Part shown: piece after piece, positions 11,279 to 22,147 of the stretch
How the letters are laid out: each line of letters begins with the position of its first letter
Numbering within the stretch: position 1 is the first letter of the stretch
Source of the DNA: Microplitis mediator
Lineage: Eukaryota; Arthropoda; Insecta; Hymenoptera; Braconidae
Length of the DNA: 64,000 bases
Assembly: GCF_029852145.1 (NCBI RefSeq)
Contig: NC_079976.1
Coordinates: 7,750,001-7,814,000, forward strand
Direction of reading: 5' to 3'
The notes under the pieces: generated by a model
Databases searched by the model: none
Seen by the model: only the letters and a program-made list of their open reading frames with translations
Told to the model about the DNA's origin: nothing
Made by a program: the position numbers and the translations under genes

Positions 11279-12584
11279 ATGATCCTGAAGATAAGACAAT
11301 TAATAATTTCCGGATTTTTTTTATTTTAAAATCAATTCACGGAAAGAAAATTATGGCAGCGGTTCCCATAATTTTGTGAAATTTTTTCCTATACCATAAT
11401 AGGAATTACGACCATAAATTATGGGAGCGGTTCCTATAATTATAGGAATGTTTCCCATAATTATAGGAATAGTTCCAATAATTATGGGAATGATACCCAT
11501 AACACTATAGGAATGGTTCCTATAATTATAGGAATGGTTCCTATAATTTATAGGAATACTTTCTATAATATTATGGGAATCATTCCTATAATTTATAGGA
11601 ATGGTTCCTATAATTTATAGGAACCATTCCCATAAATTATAGGAACCATTCCCATAATATTATGGGAATGGTTCCTATAATAGTATGGGAACTATTCCCA
11701 TAATATTATGGGAATGATTCCCATAATGCAATTGGAATGGTTCCTATACCATTATGGGAATCATTCCCATAATATTATGGGAATAGTTCCCATACTATTA
11801 TAGGAACCATTCCCATAATATTATGGGAATGGTTCCCATATTATCATGAAAAAATTAATTTAAAGAAGTGCGGTAATCACTTCTACAATACACAGAAATA
11901 TTATTAACCATAAAAACAAAAATTCAAACATTGAAAAAAAAATCGTATTTGGCAAAAAAACATTAAAATTTTTAACAAGAATTTTTTGTCAGCACAAAAC
12001 ATTCAAGAAAATTCAAATTTTGGGAAATTTCTACACTATTGTGCAAAAAAAAAAATTTAATGATATTATAGGGATGGTTCCCATAACATTATGGGAATAG
12101 TTCCCATAATATTATAGGAATAGTTCCTATACCAATATGGGAACCATTCCCATAATAGTATGGGAATGATTCCCATACCATTATGGGAATGGTTCCCATA
12201 ATGATATGGGAATGATTCCCATAATATTATGGGAATGGTTCCCATAATGGTATAGGAACCATTCCCATATCATTATGGGAACCATTCCCATAATGGTATG
12301 GGAACTATTCTCATACTATTATGGGGATTGGTCCCATAATATATGGGAACCATCCCTATAGTAGTATAGGTACTATTCCCATACCATTATGGGAACCATT
12401 CCCATAATGCATAGGAAAACTTCCCATAATTTTCTTTCCGTGTTGCGAAAAAAAAAATCTAAAAATATGCACATGTAAAAAATTTAAAAAACCACAGGTG
12501 CAATTTTTTAAATATTTTTTTTTCATAATTTATCGTTTAAAAAAAATCCAAAAATTAATAGAAGTCTACTAACTTCAGTATCAT
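11279..12584. mobile_element. ATGATNCTGAAG element (family 5), interrupted by a family 1 element
   Basis: The left end ATGATCCTGAAG (11279) and right end CTTCAGTATCAT (12573-12584) bound an element whose body (CAATT / GCAAAA...ATCTAAAAATATGC, CAATTTTTTAAATATTTTTT) matches the intact copy at 21044-21247. The body is split by the 1.1-kb insertion 11338-12442. Flanks AGAAAAGTA (11270-11278) and AGAAAAATA (12585-12593) are a 9-bp target duplication with one mismatch. Confidence 0.85.
11338..12442. mobile_element. CACGG-type foldback with TTCCCATAAT microrepeats (family 1), full length
   Basis: The termini are CACGGAAAGAAAATTATGG and CCCATAATTTTCTTTCCGTG. Left arm (about 11360-11855) and right arm (about 12060-12425) are built from dozens of short alternating units such as GGAATGGTTCCTATAATT and AACCATTCCCATAATATTA, each largely self-complementary. 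The spacer (about 11860-12060) matches that of the 4291-4913 copy. It inserted into a family 5 element: the empty site (ATCAATTGCAAAA) survives at about 21098, and here reads CAATT on the left and TTGC on the right, a TT duplication. No protein is encoded. Confidence 0.9.
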
Positions 12585-12624
12585 AGAAAAATAAGTACAT
12601 TATGACAAATAGTGCGTGTTTGCA

Positions 12625-12913
12625 CACGTAGAAAAATGTTGACTTGGAATCTACTAATTTTTATTATGCTGTCGACCAAACTTGAAACAGTGAAACATCC
12701 AAAAAATTATTATGCTCATACGAAAAATTATTATGCTGTATCACAATACTTACAACGCGCGAGAAATTTATCAATACGCTTTAATTACAATTGTGATGCG
12801 GCATAATAATTTTTTATCAGAGCATAATTTTTTGGATGCTTCACTTCCTGTTTGAAATTTGATCAACAGCATAATCAAAATTAGTAGGTTTCAAGCCAAC
12901 ATTTTTTTCCCTG
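12625..12913. mobile_element. Near-full-length hairpin element with TTATTATGCTG units
   Basis: The left arm (12625-12770) is the imperfect inverse complement of the right arm (12790-12913): AAAAATGTTGACTTGGAATC against the inverse of GTTTCAAGCCAACATTTTTT. Words such as AAAAATTATTATGCTG recur within the arms. The ends CACGTAG and CCCTG lie between CA dinucleotides. The small frame at 12612-12806 only reads through this hairpin. Confidence 0.75.
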
Positions 12914-12939
12914 CATGGAGCTTTGAAATTTCAAAAATA

Positions 12940-13072
12940 CACAGAAAAGAAGAATTTCATGGCACAAAAAATTTTAACTCACCCTAAGACATTTTTCCAA
13001 TAATGAATTAAAAGCAAAAAATTTCGGGGGCGAGAAAAATTTTCTTGCGCCAAGAATTTCATTTTTTCTGTG
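12940..13072. mobile_element. CACAG-ended MITE (family 2)
   Basis: Starts CACAGAAAAGAAGAATTTCATGG after TA (12938-12939) and ends GCGCCAAGAATTTCATTTTTTCTGTG, with arms inverted relative to each other. The right TA is displaced by three bases. Confidence 0.7.
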
Positions 13073-13074
13073 CA

Positions 13075-13840
13075 GTACTAAAAATAAGTGTATTTTATAC
13101 TTGACGCATACAATTATAAATTATTGATAGCAATAAGTATAAGCTTTGATCTTTGCTTACTGTAAATAAGTGAAGCCATACTTGTGTATAATTCCCAAAA
13201 TTTCTTAGTATTTTTCCAATTATTTTTAGGCGAATTAAAACACTCAATACATATTTCTATAAACAATTTTTTAAAAGGGGGGAGAGGCCCTACTTTACCC
13301 GAAAATGGAAAAATAAAAAATTCAGCATTTCAGAATAAAAAATAACATTTTTTTGGTCAAAGTTACTTTTCTTCCACTATTCCACTTTATGAAAATAAAA
13401 AACAATTCTGAGATTAAATGGATTATACATTTTGCAGCGTGTTGACTTTCCGATTAGTCGCGTATTTCGCATTGTCACTGAATCACAGTGAAGCTCGTAA
13501 ATCGAGGAAAGGATGAGAATATAGATGAGAAGGATACCGTAGGAAAGAGAAGGATAATGCAAGAACACTTGTGCGATGTATCAATCCACGTCCGTTCCTA
13601 TTTGCCGGTAATTAATCACAAACGCCGGCTTGCTTAGCGTATTAATAACCACAAGAGAAAGTCATTACTTTTGTTTATATATATTAATATTTAAAAAAGT
13701 TAATTTTAAAATAAAATCCTTGTAAAAAATTAATTAAGATAATTAAATTTAAAAAACACGCGTAGTGTATGTTAAGTATATTAAAAAAAAAAAAAAGAAA
13801 AAAAACACAAGTGTGGGAGTTAATTAGTTTGTAATGAAAA
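13075..13840. other. Gene-free stretch with unique island
   Basis: AT-rich DNA followed by a mixed block at about 13370-13650. No domain-bearing frame, RNA gene or mobile element end was recognised. Confidence 0.4.
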
Positions 13841-14700
13841 ATCTAAAAAAATAGTAAAAGGAATGTTTTAAAAAAATAGAGATTGCTAGAGGCGATGCTG
13901 AAAAGTGGCAAACACTTTTTTCTCTCTGAACGTGCCGTACCGGCGCTCACTCGACTAGTATTCAACAGTTTGTCCCCAGAGCAGTAGTATAGAGGCAAAA
14001 GGGAAAGAGAGAGAGAAAAGAGATAATAAAAAGAGAAAGATATAAAAGGATGGTTGGCTAGCCGCGAATTCGCGTAGACCATATCATTCCCGGTCGAAAA
14101 TCCGTGGGTTGGAGGTCGCGTTGAGAGGATCGAAGAGCACAAGAGAGTGAGAAAGTAACAGTGCGATGGGTTGATATACGAAAGACAGGAGAAAGTAAGC
14201 GAAGCCACAAGGATTCTGAACATTTGAAATAATACCAGGGGGAATGGGGAAAAAAAAGGAGTGAAGAGAAAACGGGGTAGCCCTTTATTTTTATTTCACG
14301 CTTTACGCTACGGCCAATGAAAGAGCCACTTCGCCTTTTGTCGAGCATTCAACTGTATTTTTTTTCTCTCTCTCTCTCTCTCGCGCTTTTTCTTTCAATA
14401 TATATATATGAAGATATGTATGTATGAATATATATATAGTCTTTGTTTTATTTTTTACATATCTTTACTTTTCTCTTTTTTAAATATATATCTCTCGCGC
14501 GCCTATTCTCGTTTACCTCTCAAGCCTGTGAAAAAAAATAAAAAATAAAAAAGAAGAAATAACAGTTGAAGCTTATACGGAGACACGAATACTAGAGAAT
14601 GAGAATGAGTGGAAAGAAAGAACAAAAAATAGGTGCAAGACTCCGGACGAGTCAGTTTCGAGTAATGAATAATTTAGATGAAGCCTAACTTTTTACATAA
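13841..14700. promoter_or_regulatory. GC-richer purine island with a TATA-like box
   Basis: Purine-rich DNA with GA runs (13998-14040) leads into TATAAAAGGATGG at 14041, a strong TATA match, then a GC-balanced 150-bp stretch and an AAA|GTAAGC donor-like site at 14194-14195. A (TC)n run lies at 14365-14382. A first non-coding exon is possible, but in such AT-rich DNA a TATA match alone is weak. The antisense frames over 13843-14348 have no recognisable domain. Confidence 0.25.
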
Positions 14701-16115
14701 CATTCATATATTTTTTTTAAATTTTTTTAAAGACCATTAGCTAATGAATACTAATTAATATTAAAATAATTTTTTATCGCTCGGAAATTAAATGCCAACC
14801 GGTTGACCCCGCGGGCTACCCCCAGATCTTACAGATACTTTTTAGTTCACTGAGATGATAATTATTTTTATCAATACCGTGTTCTTAATCTTTTAAGTAA
14901 TCATTATTTACTTTTTATGCAGTAATCAGTGTTAAGTTTTAAGAATTTATGTTTGTGTTTAATGAGATTCAATTTTACTGCTCGAGATTCGAGGACAGGT
15001 AAATTGTGATAAACTCACTTGTCGCGTTTATTAAAATCGACCGATTCGCCCCTAAAATATTTTACAAAAATTAACTGATACTTGAAAATTATTTTCGAGA
15101 ATTTTTTTTTAAATTTCAATATACAAAATCAAAAATATCATCAATTTATCTAGAAGTCTTGTCATCTCTTTTAATAAAATTTTCGATTTTCCCGCCAAAT
15201 TTGAATCAATCAATTTATTCATCCAAAATCCACTGAAATATCGTTCCAAAAATATACTAATTCATCACAGACCTCAAAATCTGAGTACCTGTTCAAAAAT
15301 TTTTTTTTGCAAATCAAAAATTTAAATATTGTCTAAGTAACGTTAAAATAACGAGACAAAATATATTTTTTAATCATAAAGTAACGTTCGATTTTATAGT
15401 CAAGTGGGAAATTATTATTATTATTATTTTCTTTTTATTGTTTTGTGATATTGAAGAGTAAGTTGCTCGTGTACCCGCACTTGGGAATTTTATTTCTGAT
15501 TGTTGCACTGAAAAAGAGAACGGCAGTGGGACTACGATAGCAAGGGCCATGACGTGCCCGCACGAATTTCGATAGAAATCTGCATTTTGATGTATATATA
15601 TACATTTGAACAATTTCAACGTTAAAACGCACGACAGCGTATATATCTATATATATATATATAGTATGAAATACATGTGAATACTTGGAATGGTATATCT
15701 CCAATATTTATGGGCAATATTTCCGATTCAGCTGCCGCTATCGAAACCCTTACCAGTTCAACATGTCCGCAATAAAAAACTGGATAAAATTATATCCACA
15801 TCTCGCCATGGGTTTCGAGCCGTTGAAACTCGTCAAAAGTTATGAGAGGGAGGGAGTGAATAGAGGGGGTGACTGTACACGCCAATATTTTTCGTTTGAC
15901 CAAGGAAAAACGAGTATTTTCACTGCCTTTTTTTACTCTTTTTAACAACCGAATAAAATGTTAACATTTAGTAAACGATCAAACTTTTAATTTTTTAATT
16001 AAAAATATATATAAATCAAACGGTAAATGTTTTTCATTTGACTTTTTTTTTTTATAAAAATTCTTTGCGGTCATAAATAAAATTTAATGAAAATTATTGG
16101 AGTGGAAGTAATACA
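14701..16115. other. Gene-free stretch with second GC-rich box and unique island
   Basis: At 14797-14822 CCGGTTGACCCCGCGGGC repeats the box at 941. At 15460-15920 there is a mixed-composition block. An open frame on + at 15685-15945 (86 codons) has ordinary amino-acid composition but no domain, no visible homologue and no splice context, so it is not called. Confidence 0.35.
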
Positions 16116-16119
16116 AAAT

Positions 16120-16565
16120 TTTTAGGGGTGGGAAGAAGGGGGAAGACGGTCCATACTCCATGATGGCCTCGCTTTGAAAAATTAAAAAAAAAAAATTTTC
16201 TTGCCATTTTCATGTTTAATTGAAGCTTGATGATTAAGTGGTCCAAATTCACTGCCTGGGGTAAGTTGGACTCCAGATAAAAATTTTATTAATTTTTTGC
16301 GAATTTTTATGGTCATGAGAAGCAAAATGATTATTTTGTGCCTTGTAAATAACAGACTATTTGAAAAACTCAAAAAAGTAAAGAGAATTTTTTAATACAT
16401 TCTTTACTTATTTTTATTTTTATTCATAATAAAAATAATGAATTAGGAGTATGTCCAACTTATCTCAGCTCGTTACATTGCATCAATGAATCTTTCGACG
16501 CGACAAAATACAAGAATCGCAAAAAATTTTCTTATTTATTTTTTCGAGGGCCATCATGACACCTT
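16120..16565. mobile_element. Family 6-related foldback (GGGGTGGGAAGAAGGGGG arm)
   Basis: GGGGTGGGAAGAAGGGGGAA near the left and an inner ATGATGGCC / GGCCATCAT inverted pair (16161, 16549) bound an AT-rich body with CTGGGGTAAGTTGGACTCC, which recurs at 45420 (CTGGGGCAAGTTGGACCC). Thus it is the sister of the element at 45303. The minus frame at 16182-16373 is a shadow. Confidence 0.5.
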
Positions 16566-16586
16566 TTTCAAAATTTCCTAGATTTA

Positions 16587-16719
16587 CACAGAAAAAAAGG
16601 ATACTTTAGCTTAAAAATTATTTTCTTAGCCCAAAAAAATTTATTTCGAACCAAGAAATTTTTGGTTTTCCTTCTAGATTGCAAAGAATACCCGGGGCGC
16701 AGGTATCCTTTATTTCTGT
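16587..16719. mobile_element. CACAG-ended MITE (family 2)
   Basis: Starts CACAGAAAAAAAGGATACTT after TA (16585-16586) and ends AGGTATCCTTTATTTCTGTA, an inverted repeat of about 20 bp. The inner ACCAAGAAATTTTTGG belongs to the family 2 arm vocabulary. Confidence 0.7.
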
Positions 16720-16897
16720 ACATCATAAAAATTAAAATAAACAAGATTTAGTCGATCATAATAGAATGGGTCGGTAAGTGTGATAGCAAAGTGAGGAAAT
16801 TCTCAATTCGAGCGTTTGGCCTCTTGTCAATTTCTACAATTTGCTAACAAAAAATTCTTAATGTTAATAAAAAAATGCATATATTTGTATACATATC

Positions 16898-17302
16898 CCC
16901 GACCAGAATTTTTTCCTGATATGCCTGAAGTACCTTAAGGACCTTGTCAGGTTTATATAAGGTTTGTCTTATTAGGGCAAACCCGACGAGTTCCTTATCA
17001 GGATCTCGTCAGGATATCCTGTTTTTTAAATAATTAAATTTAAAAATAAATTTTTTAAAATAATTACTAATAGGGCAACCTTGATAAGGATTTGATAAAT
17101 ATATCCTGGCAAGGGCCTGATGAGGTAATCCTGATAAGGATTCGATGAGGATATCCCGGTAAGAACCTGATAAGGACCTCATGGGTATTAAGCGTTACAT
17201 CCGTATCAGTTTCTCGTCAGGATACCCTGATCTGGACCTTATTTGAAATGAGATTAACCTGATAAGATCCTCGTCAGGTCCTTATGAAAAATTCTAGTCG
17301 GG
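16898..17302. mobile_element. CCCGACCAGAATTTTT foldback with CTGATAAGG microrepeats
   Basis: The ends CCCGACCAGAATTTTTTCC and AAAAATTCTAGTCGGG are inverted repeats. Inside, words such as CTGATAAGGA, CTCGTCAGGATATCCTG and GACCTTATC alternate in both orientations, giving arms made of short self-complementary units, the same design as family 1 with different words. About 405 bp. I could not fix a target duplication. Confidence 0.7.
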
Positions 17303-17304
17303 AA

Positions 17305-18415
17305 CATACTATAATTTTTGTATTTGATTTATACTTTTTTATGAGTTTCCCATAAGTTTTTAATAAAAATCATTCTAACATTTTTCATAAAATTAAGAAC
17401 AACAACATATATACATATATATTAGGAAGTATATGTAATAAAAAAATTCCAATTTGTTTCAAATACTTCTATTATTTATTTTTTCATATGGCACACGGTC
17501 CAAGAAATAGAAAAAAAAACAGAGCAATGAATTATAAACTTTTTCCTTTCCCTAATATATATATATATATATATACATACATTCACTGCCAGTCTCACTT
17601 TTCCAGTATATCATCAAAAAGTTATCCGACAAAATTCTTAAATTGTAAATTTTTCAATGCCTGAAAAAAAAATAAATCAAAAGCATGCAATAATAAACAA
17701 CGACTATCACAAGTGAACTTGTAAATAAAATGAATATCAAAAAGAAAAATAAAAAAAATGTTAATTATGATTAAAAACTTAAAAAAAGTAACAGGATTTA
17801 AAAATTTTTTTTTTCCATAAAAAATAAAATATTATAATAATTGCCGTGGCCGAGAAATGAGTATGCGTAGCTATTAACATAAAACAGAATGTGGGAAAAG
17901 CAAATATTGTGATAAAAAATAATAATAAGCGCGGCAAGCATGAAACTCCCTAGAGGCTGTGGAGGCGACTCCAACGACAACGAATACTCGCAATTTCTAT
18001 CTTTATTTTTTTCTACATCCTCGCGAAAGCGTCTCTGTGTAAATACAAGACTTTAGATTTTTTTTTTATATTTTTTATTTTTTATTTCTCAGCATTTATG
18101 AAACTCATTCGCCTAAAACTAACTCTAATAATCGTTGAAACTAATGTTCCACTTGACCGTTTCCTGAATGATGTAACCAACCTCTTCGACCGTTCTCATT
18201 TCTGGTGTAAAAGAAAAAATATAAAAAAACATTTACTTGAAAATTATAAAATTTTAAACAACGAGATTTTTATGTTAAATAATAATATTTAATTACTTAA
18301 AGTGATACTGAATTTTAAAAACCACTGAATATTAATGTTATATCAACATTTTCTTTAACTCTCAGTTTTAGTATTTAATAAAAAAATTATATTGCCGTTT
18401 TTTTTTTTAATTAAA
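17305..18415. other. AT-rich gene-free stretch
   Basis: A (TA)n tract at 17557-17574, A-rich runs, and a GC-balanced patch at about 17930-18050. Nothing further recognised. Confidence 0.4.
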
Positions 18416-18418
18416 ATA

Positions 18419-19071
18419 GACTGGGGCAAAATGGGACACCTTTTTTTGACAAAAAAATTTTTTTTTCTTAATGTACGTCTACAGTCTTGGGAAAAAATAT
18501 AGGGTAAGTTGGTCCCTTTCTCTAGTGTGACCATTTTTTAATTTTGGTTAAAAAAAAATTTTTTTTGTGTTGATTGAAATTGAAAACAAAATTATGGTAG
18601 AGCTAAAAAAAAAATTACAAATCAAAATTCAAGCCATAGCTCATAAATTTCTAATTTTTCGTTAATAAATTACATGATAAAAAAATTTATTTTTTGAAAA
18701 TTCGATTCACCCTAAGGTCAGTTTTTTGCACGATACTAAAGTTAGCCGACGTTTCATAATTTAAAATTTTTTCAAAACCATAAATTATAAAAAAAAAGAT
18801 TTAAAAAAAATACACCTATGGTTTATTGAATTTCCTACATGCGCATTTTTTTATTTTTTTTAAAAAATCAAAAATTTTCAATCGTCTGTTAACATGAGGA
18901 TCATTTTTTGCCGACGTAATAAAATAATTTGAATAATAAATCCAAAATTTTTTTTCAGTTGTACTACTAGGATGACTAACTCACCCCACATTTTACTAGA
19001 AACTGTAAAGAAAAATTGACAAAAAAAAAAAAAAATTCCCGTTAAAAAGAGGTGACTCATACTGCCCCAGT
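18419..19071. mobile_element. ACTGGGGCAAAATGGGACACC foldback (family 6), interrupted by family 5
   Basis: The left end ACTGGGGCAAAATGGGACAC and right end GGTGACTCATACTGCCCCAGT are inverted repeats. The AT-rich interior contains GGGTAAGTTGGTCCC. A family 5 element sits at 18730-18904. The minus-strand frame at 18878-19060 is an artefact of the T-rich interior. Confidence 0.7.
18730..18904. mobile_element. Family 5 element nested in family 6
   Basis: ACGATACTAAAGTTAGCCGA opens the element and GTTAACATGAGGATCAT closes it, matching the other family 5 copies. Flanks TTTTTTGC and TTTTTGC agree except for one T, consistent with an eroded 9-bp duplication. Confidence 0.7.
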
Positions 19072-19074
19072 GTT

Positions 19075-19616
19075 CCCTATATTATTTAATGTTTTTCTGT
19101 TAATATGAATAGATATTTGTTAAGAAAACATAAAAAAAATAAAAGTTAATAAAAAGTAAGTCTTGGCAACGACGTGGAAAAGAAAGAAATAGAAGAAAGA
19201 AGAGAGAACTGATGGTGGTACAGACACTGACGTAAACCGTAACGATAACGATTATGGATGCAGTTACCCCAGGGGCGTTCTTTCTCAACGATTACGCCCC
19301 TGAAAATTATTACTCGTAATAACATTCCACCTCTATAACTATTATCATTATTATCATTATTATTATTGTTATTATTATATCTCATGATAGTTATACTGCA
19401 AGTATTTTCATTCGGGGGATGGAGTTTGGTAATAACCCAAAGAGTTCTTATAAATTTTTTTTATTTATTTATATTTATTTTTATTATTACTTTAGTTATT
19501 TTTATTTTTTTATCATTAAATTGTATGTGTCCTGTATATTTTTTTTTTTAAATATATATAACTAAAATTCTCTACTATTATTTGGGTGGATAAAATTAAA
19601 TGAGTGTGAATGTAGC
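19075..19616. other. Gene-free stretch
   Basis: A mixed block at 19150-19330 and an (ATT)n-like run at 19335-19380. No gene supported; the antisense N-rich frame reads the trinucleotide repeat. Confidence 0.4.
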
Positions 19617-19817
19617 ATGATCCAGAAGTTAGCAGACAGTTAATAATTTTTGAATTTTTTTCTCTACTAATTAATTACAAAAAAAAAAACCCAAAAAATG
19701 CATATATAGGAAATTAAATATCTATAAGTGCAATTTTTTCAAAAATTTTTTTTTTTATAATTTACTGTTTGTAGAAAAATCAAAAACTTATTAGACGTCG
19801 GCTAACTTTAGTATCGT
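19617..19817. mobile_element. Family 5 element
   Basis: ATGATCCAGAAGTTAGCAGAC at the left and GTCGGCTAACTTTAGTATCGT at the right are inverted repeats. Flanks GAATGTAGC (19608-19616) and GAAAGTAGC (19818-19826) form a 9-bp target duplication with one mismatch. Confidence 0.85.
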
Positions 19818-19826
19818 GAAAGTAGC

Positions 19827-20317
19827 AGACATTAGACAAATTAAAAATAATTAATAAATAGAGTAAATAATTAATAAAAGAAAATGAAAAAAAATGGGCA
19901 TTTAAAAAATTTCAAAATTAATAAGTGCATTTTTTATAAATATTGTTTTTTTGATTTTTTCCTATATTTATTTGTAATTTTGAATTTGTCTGATGTCTGG
20001 TACATTCCCACTCATTAAAATCAAATAGAAGTAAAATAAACAAGTGTGTGGGACATAAAAAAAATTGTTTAAAATTAAAAAAAAATGAAATTTTAACAAA
20101 AAAACGAAGAAAAAGGGTAGATGGCAAAATGGATAACCGTTAGTTGTGTTTCTAATGGGAATTTATTGGGAAGGAAGGCATGATGAGAATGAAATAGACG
20201 AGAGAGACTGAGTTCAGGGTACCCTCATTCGTCCGGGTAATTACGAGATTAGTGGTAATAACTCGACTTGCTCGAGCAGCAGAGGTCGGATGTGTAGAAT
20301 AATATATATTATATATC

Positions 20318-20349
<32 letters not shown>

Positions 20350-21034
20350 GCTATTTTGTTTTTCAAGACAAATGTAATTAATAATAATTATTTGATGACA
20401 CATGAAATTATTTTAGTATTATTATGGTCTCTTATATATTTTTTTTTTTATTTTTTTTGAAGAAAAAAAAATAATGTTGAGTTTAAAATTTTTTATTTGT
20501 TATACATTATTAATAGCATTGTATATGGAATAATGAAAATTTATCGTTAATGCAAATGTATATCTGCAATAAAAATTTTATTTGTAAATATTTTATGTAA
20601 GCTTTTATTATTAATTTAATTGCTTTGTGTATTTGTTTTTTTGTAATGTAAATTTGTAAAAAAATATTCGGATATTAAAATGGAAAATTGGTTAATTTAA
20701 AAGATATTTTTAATTCTGATGCCGGCTAAGCTGATTAATAAATTTTGCAATTGGAAATTTTATTTTATTTTATAGGACAAACTTTTTTTTTTATTAAACT
20801 ATAATGTTTATTTAGATAAAAGATTTGAGTGAAAAGGAGAAGAAATTTTTTGGTAATAAATTATTTGGTTCTTAGATGGAAAAATTAAATTTGATGTAAA
20901 AAATTCTAATTATTGATAAATTTTTTTTTTCTAATAAAAATTACACAGAAAAAAATTGCGTTTAAAAATAAAAAATTTTTTTGATGTCCGATTTTTTCCA
21001 TCAAAAAAAATATTTCATTTTTTGCGAAAAAATA
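19827..21034. other. AT-rich gene-free stretch
   Basis: Contains a mixed block at 20110-20300, a (TA)n tract at 20327-20350 and long A/T runs. No gene or element recognised. Confidence 0.4.
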
Positions 21035-21043
21035 ATTTTATTT

Positions 21044-21247
21044 ATGATTCTGAAGTTAGCAGACAGTTGACAATTTTCGGATTTTTTTTAAACAAATCAA
21101 TTGCAAAAAAAAAAAATCTAAAAATATGCGCAAGTAGTACATTTAAAAAACTATATGTGCAATTTTTTCAAATATTTTTTTTTTTCTAAATTTATAATTT
21201 AAAAAAAAATCCAAAAATAATTAAACGTCGGCTAACTTCAGTATCGT
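21044..21247. mobile_element. Family 5 element, intact 204-bp reference copy
   Basis: ATGATTCTGAAGTTAGCAGAC and GTCGGCTAACTTCAGTATCGT are the inverted ends. The flanks ATTTTATTT (21035-21043 and 21248-21256) are a perfect 9-bp duplication. Body of A/T tracts with no open frame of interest. It preserves the empty site (CAATTGCAAAA) of the family 1 insertion seen at 11338. Confidence 0.9.
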
Positions 21248-21256
21248 ATTTTATTT

Positions 21257-22139
21257 AAAATGAAAAAAAAAATGATTTTTCCTCACAAAAATTTTTACTC
21301 TAAAAATAAAATTCTTTTTTTTCAACCGATGTAAAATTGAATGGGACACGCGAATAATATGAAAACAGTAGATAAATAAATAAGCAGTGTCGCAAAATAA
21401 ATAATAAAAGTGAGTAATATTTAGTGAATTAAATCGACGGATCGTTACATTAGAGATGTATAAGAGGATATAATTAATTGTAGTGTAACCCGGCATATCT
21501 GGCGCTTGCAGTGAGTCCGCGTATTTTGTTAGTAAGCGCTCGTAGATGGAAGGGGTAAAGAGACGAAAAAGAGAAATTGGTATGTTATGCGCTGCAATGC
21601 GTTTGTATATCATACCAGTTGTTCGACGTTGCATTCATATCATTCGGGATTCATAGCTGGCAAAAGTGAGAAAGACAGTGCATACATACATATATGTTTA
21701 TATAAATATATATATATATATAAATATACTACAAGAGGGAACGAAAATGTGTAGCAATTTGATACTACTATATACAACATCACCCCCTACCCCCGGCTCC
21801 TCTTTTCCCTCCCACTGTCCCTGTATATCGTTATACTATACCATACCTCTTTACTACGACCTCGCTCGTGTTTAGATATCGTTAAACTACATTTTCAACA
21901 TTGCCATTATGTAAAGCACGTGGCAACGGCCGATAAGTTAAACAATGAAACCGAAGCTGAGCTGATTGGTTTGTGTGGTTGTACACTTTATTTCCATTCC
22001 ATTCCCTTTTCGCTAACCAAAATTTGTCTGTTTAAATTAATTTATATATCATTAATATCACTTGCTGCTGTACATATACCATTTCAATCTAATGAAAATT
22101 CATAATTCATATTCCACATTACGATATATTATTTATTTA
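21257..22139. other. Unique GC-richer islands, no gene
   Basis: Blocks at 21440-21680 and 21740-22010 have mixed composition with CpG-containing words. The longest frame (127 codons, minus, 21251-21634) starts in a conserved-looking block but ends in F/K/R-rich low complexity and shows no domain. Candidate regulatory DNA. Confidence 0.35.
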
Positions 22140-22147
22140 AAATTTTC

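Noticed and set aside
11360..12425. Regularly spaced short repeats resembling a CRISPR array
   Set aside because: Units are continuous, self-complementary and without unique spacers, within a TIR-bounded element in a eukaryotic context.
13843..14223. 126-codon minus-strand open frame
   Set aside because: It is the antisense of a purine-rich island and ends in poly-Phe/Leu; overlapping frames are equally open.
15685..15945. 86-codon plus-strand frame with balanced composition
   Set aside because: The best-looking small frame, but without homologue, domain or splice signals; chance cannot be excluded.
21251..21634. 127-codon minus-strand open frame
   Set aside because: No recognised domain, C-terminal third is F/K/R low complexity, no promoter or splice context; expected by chance in a mixed-composition island.
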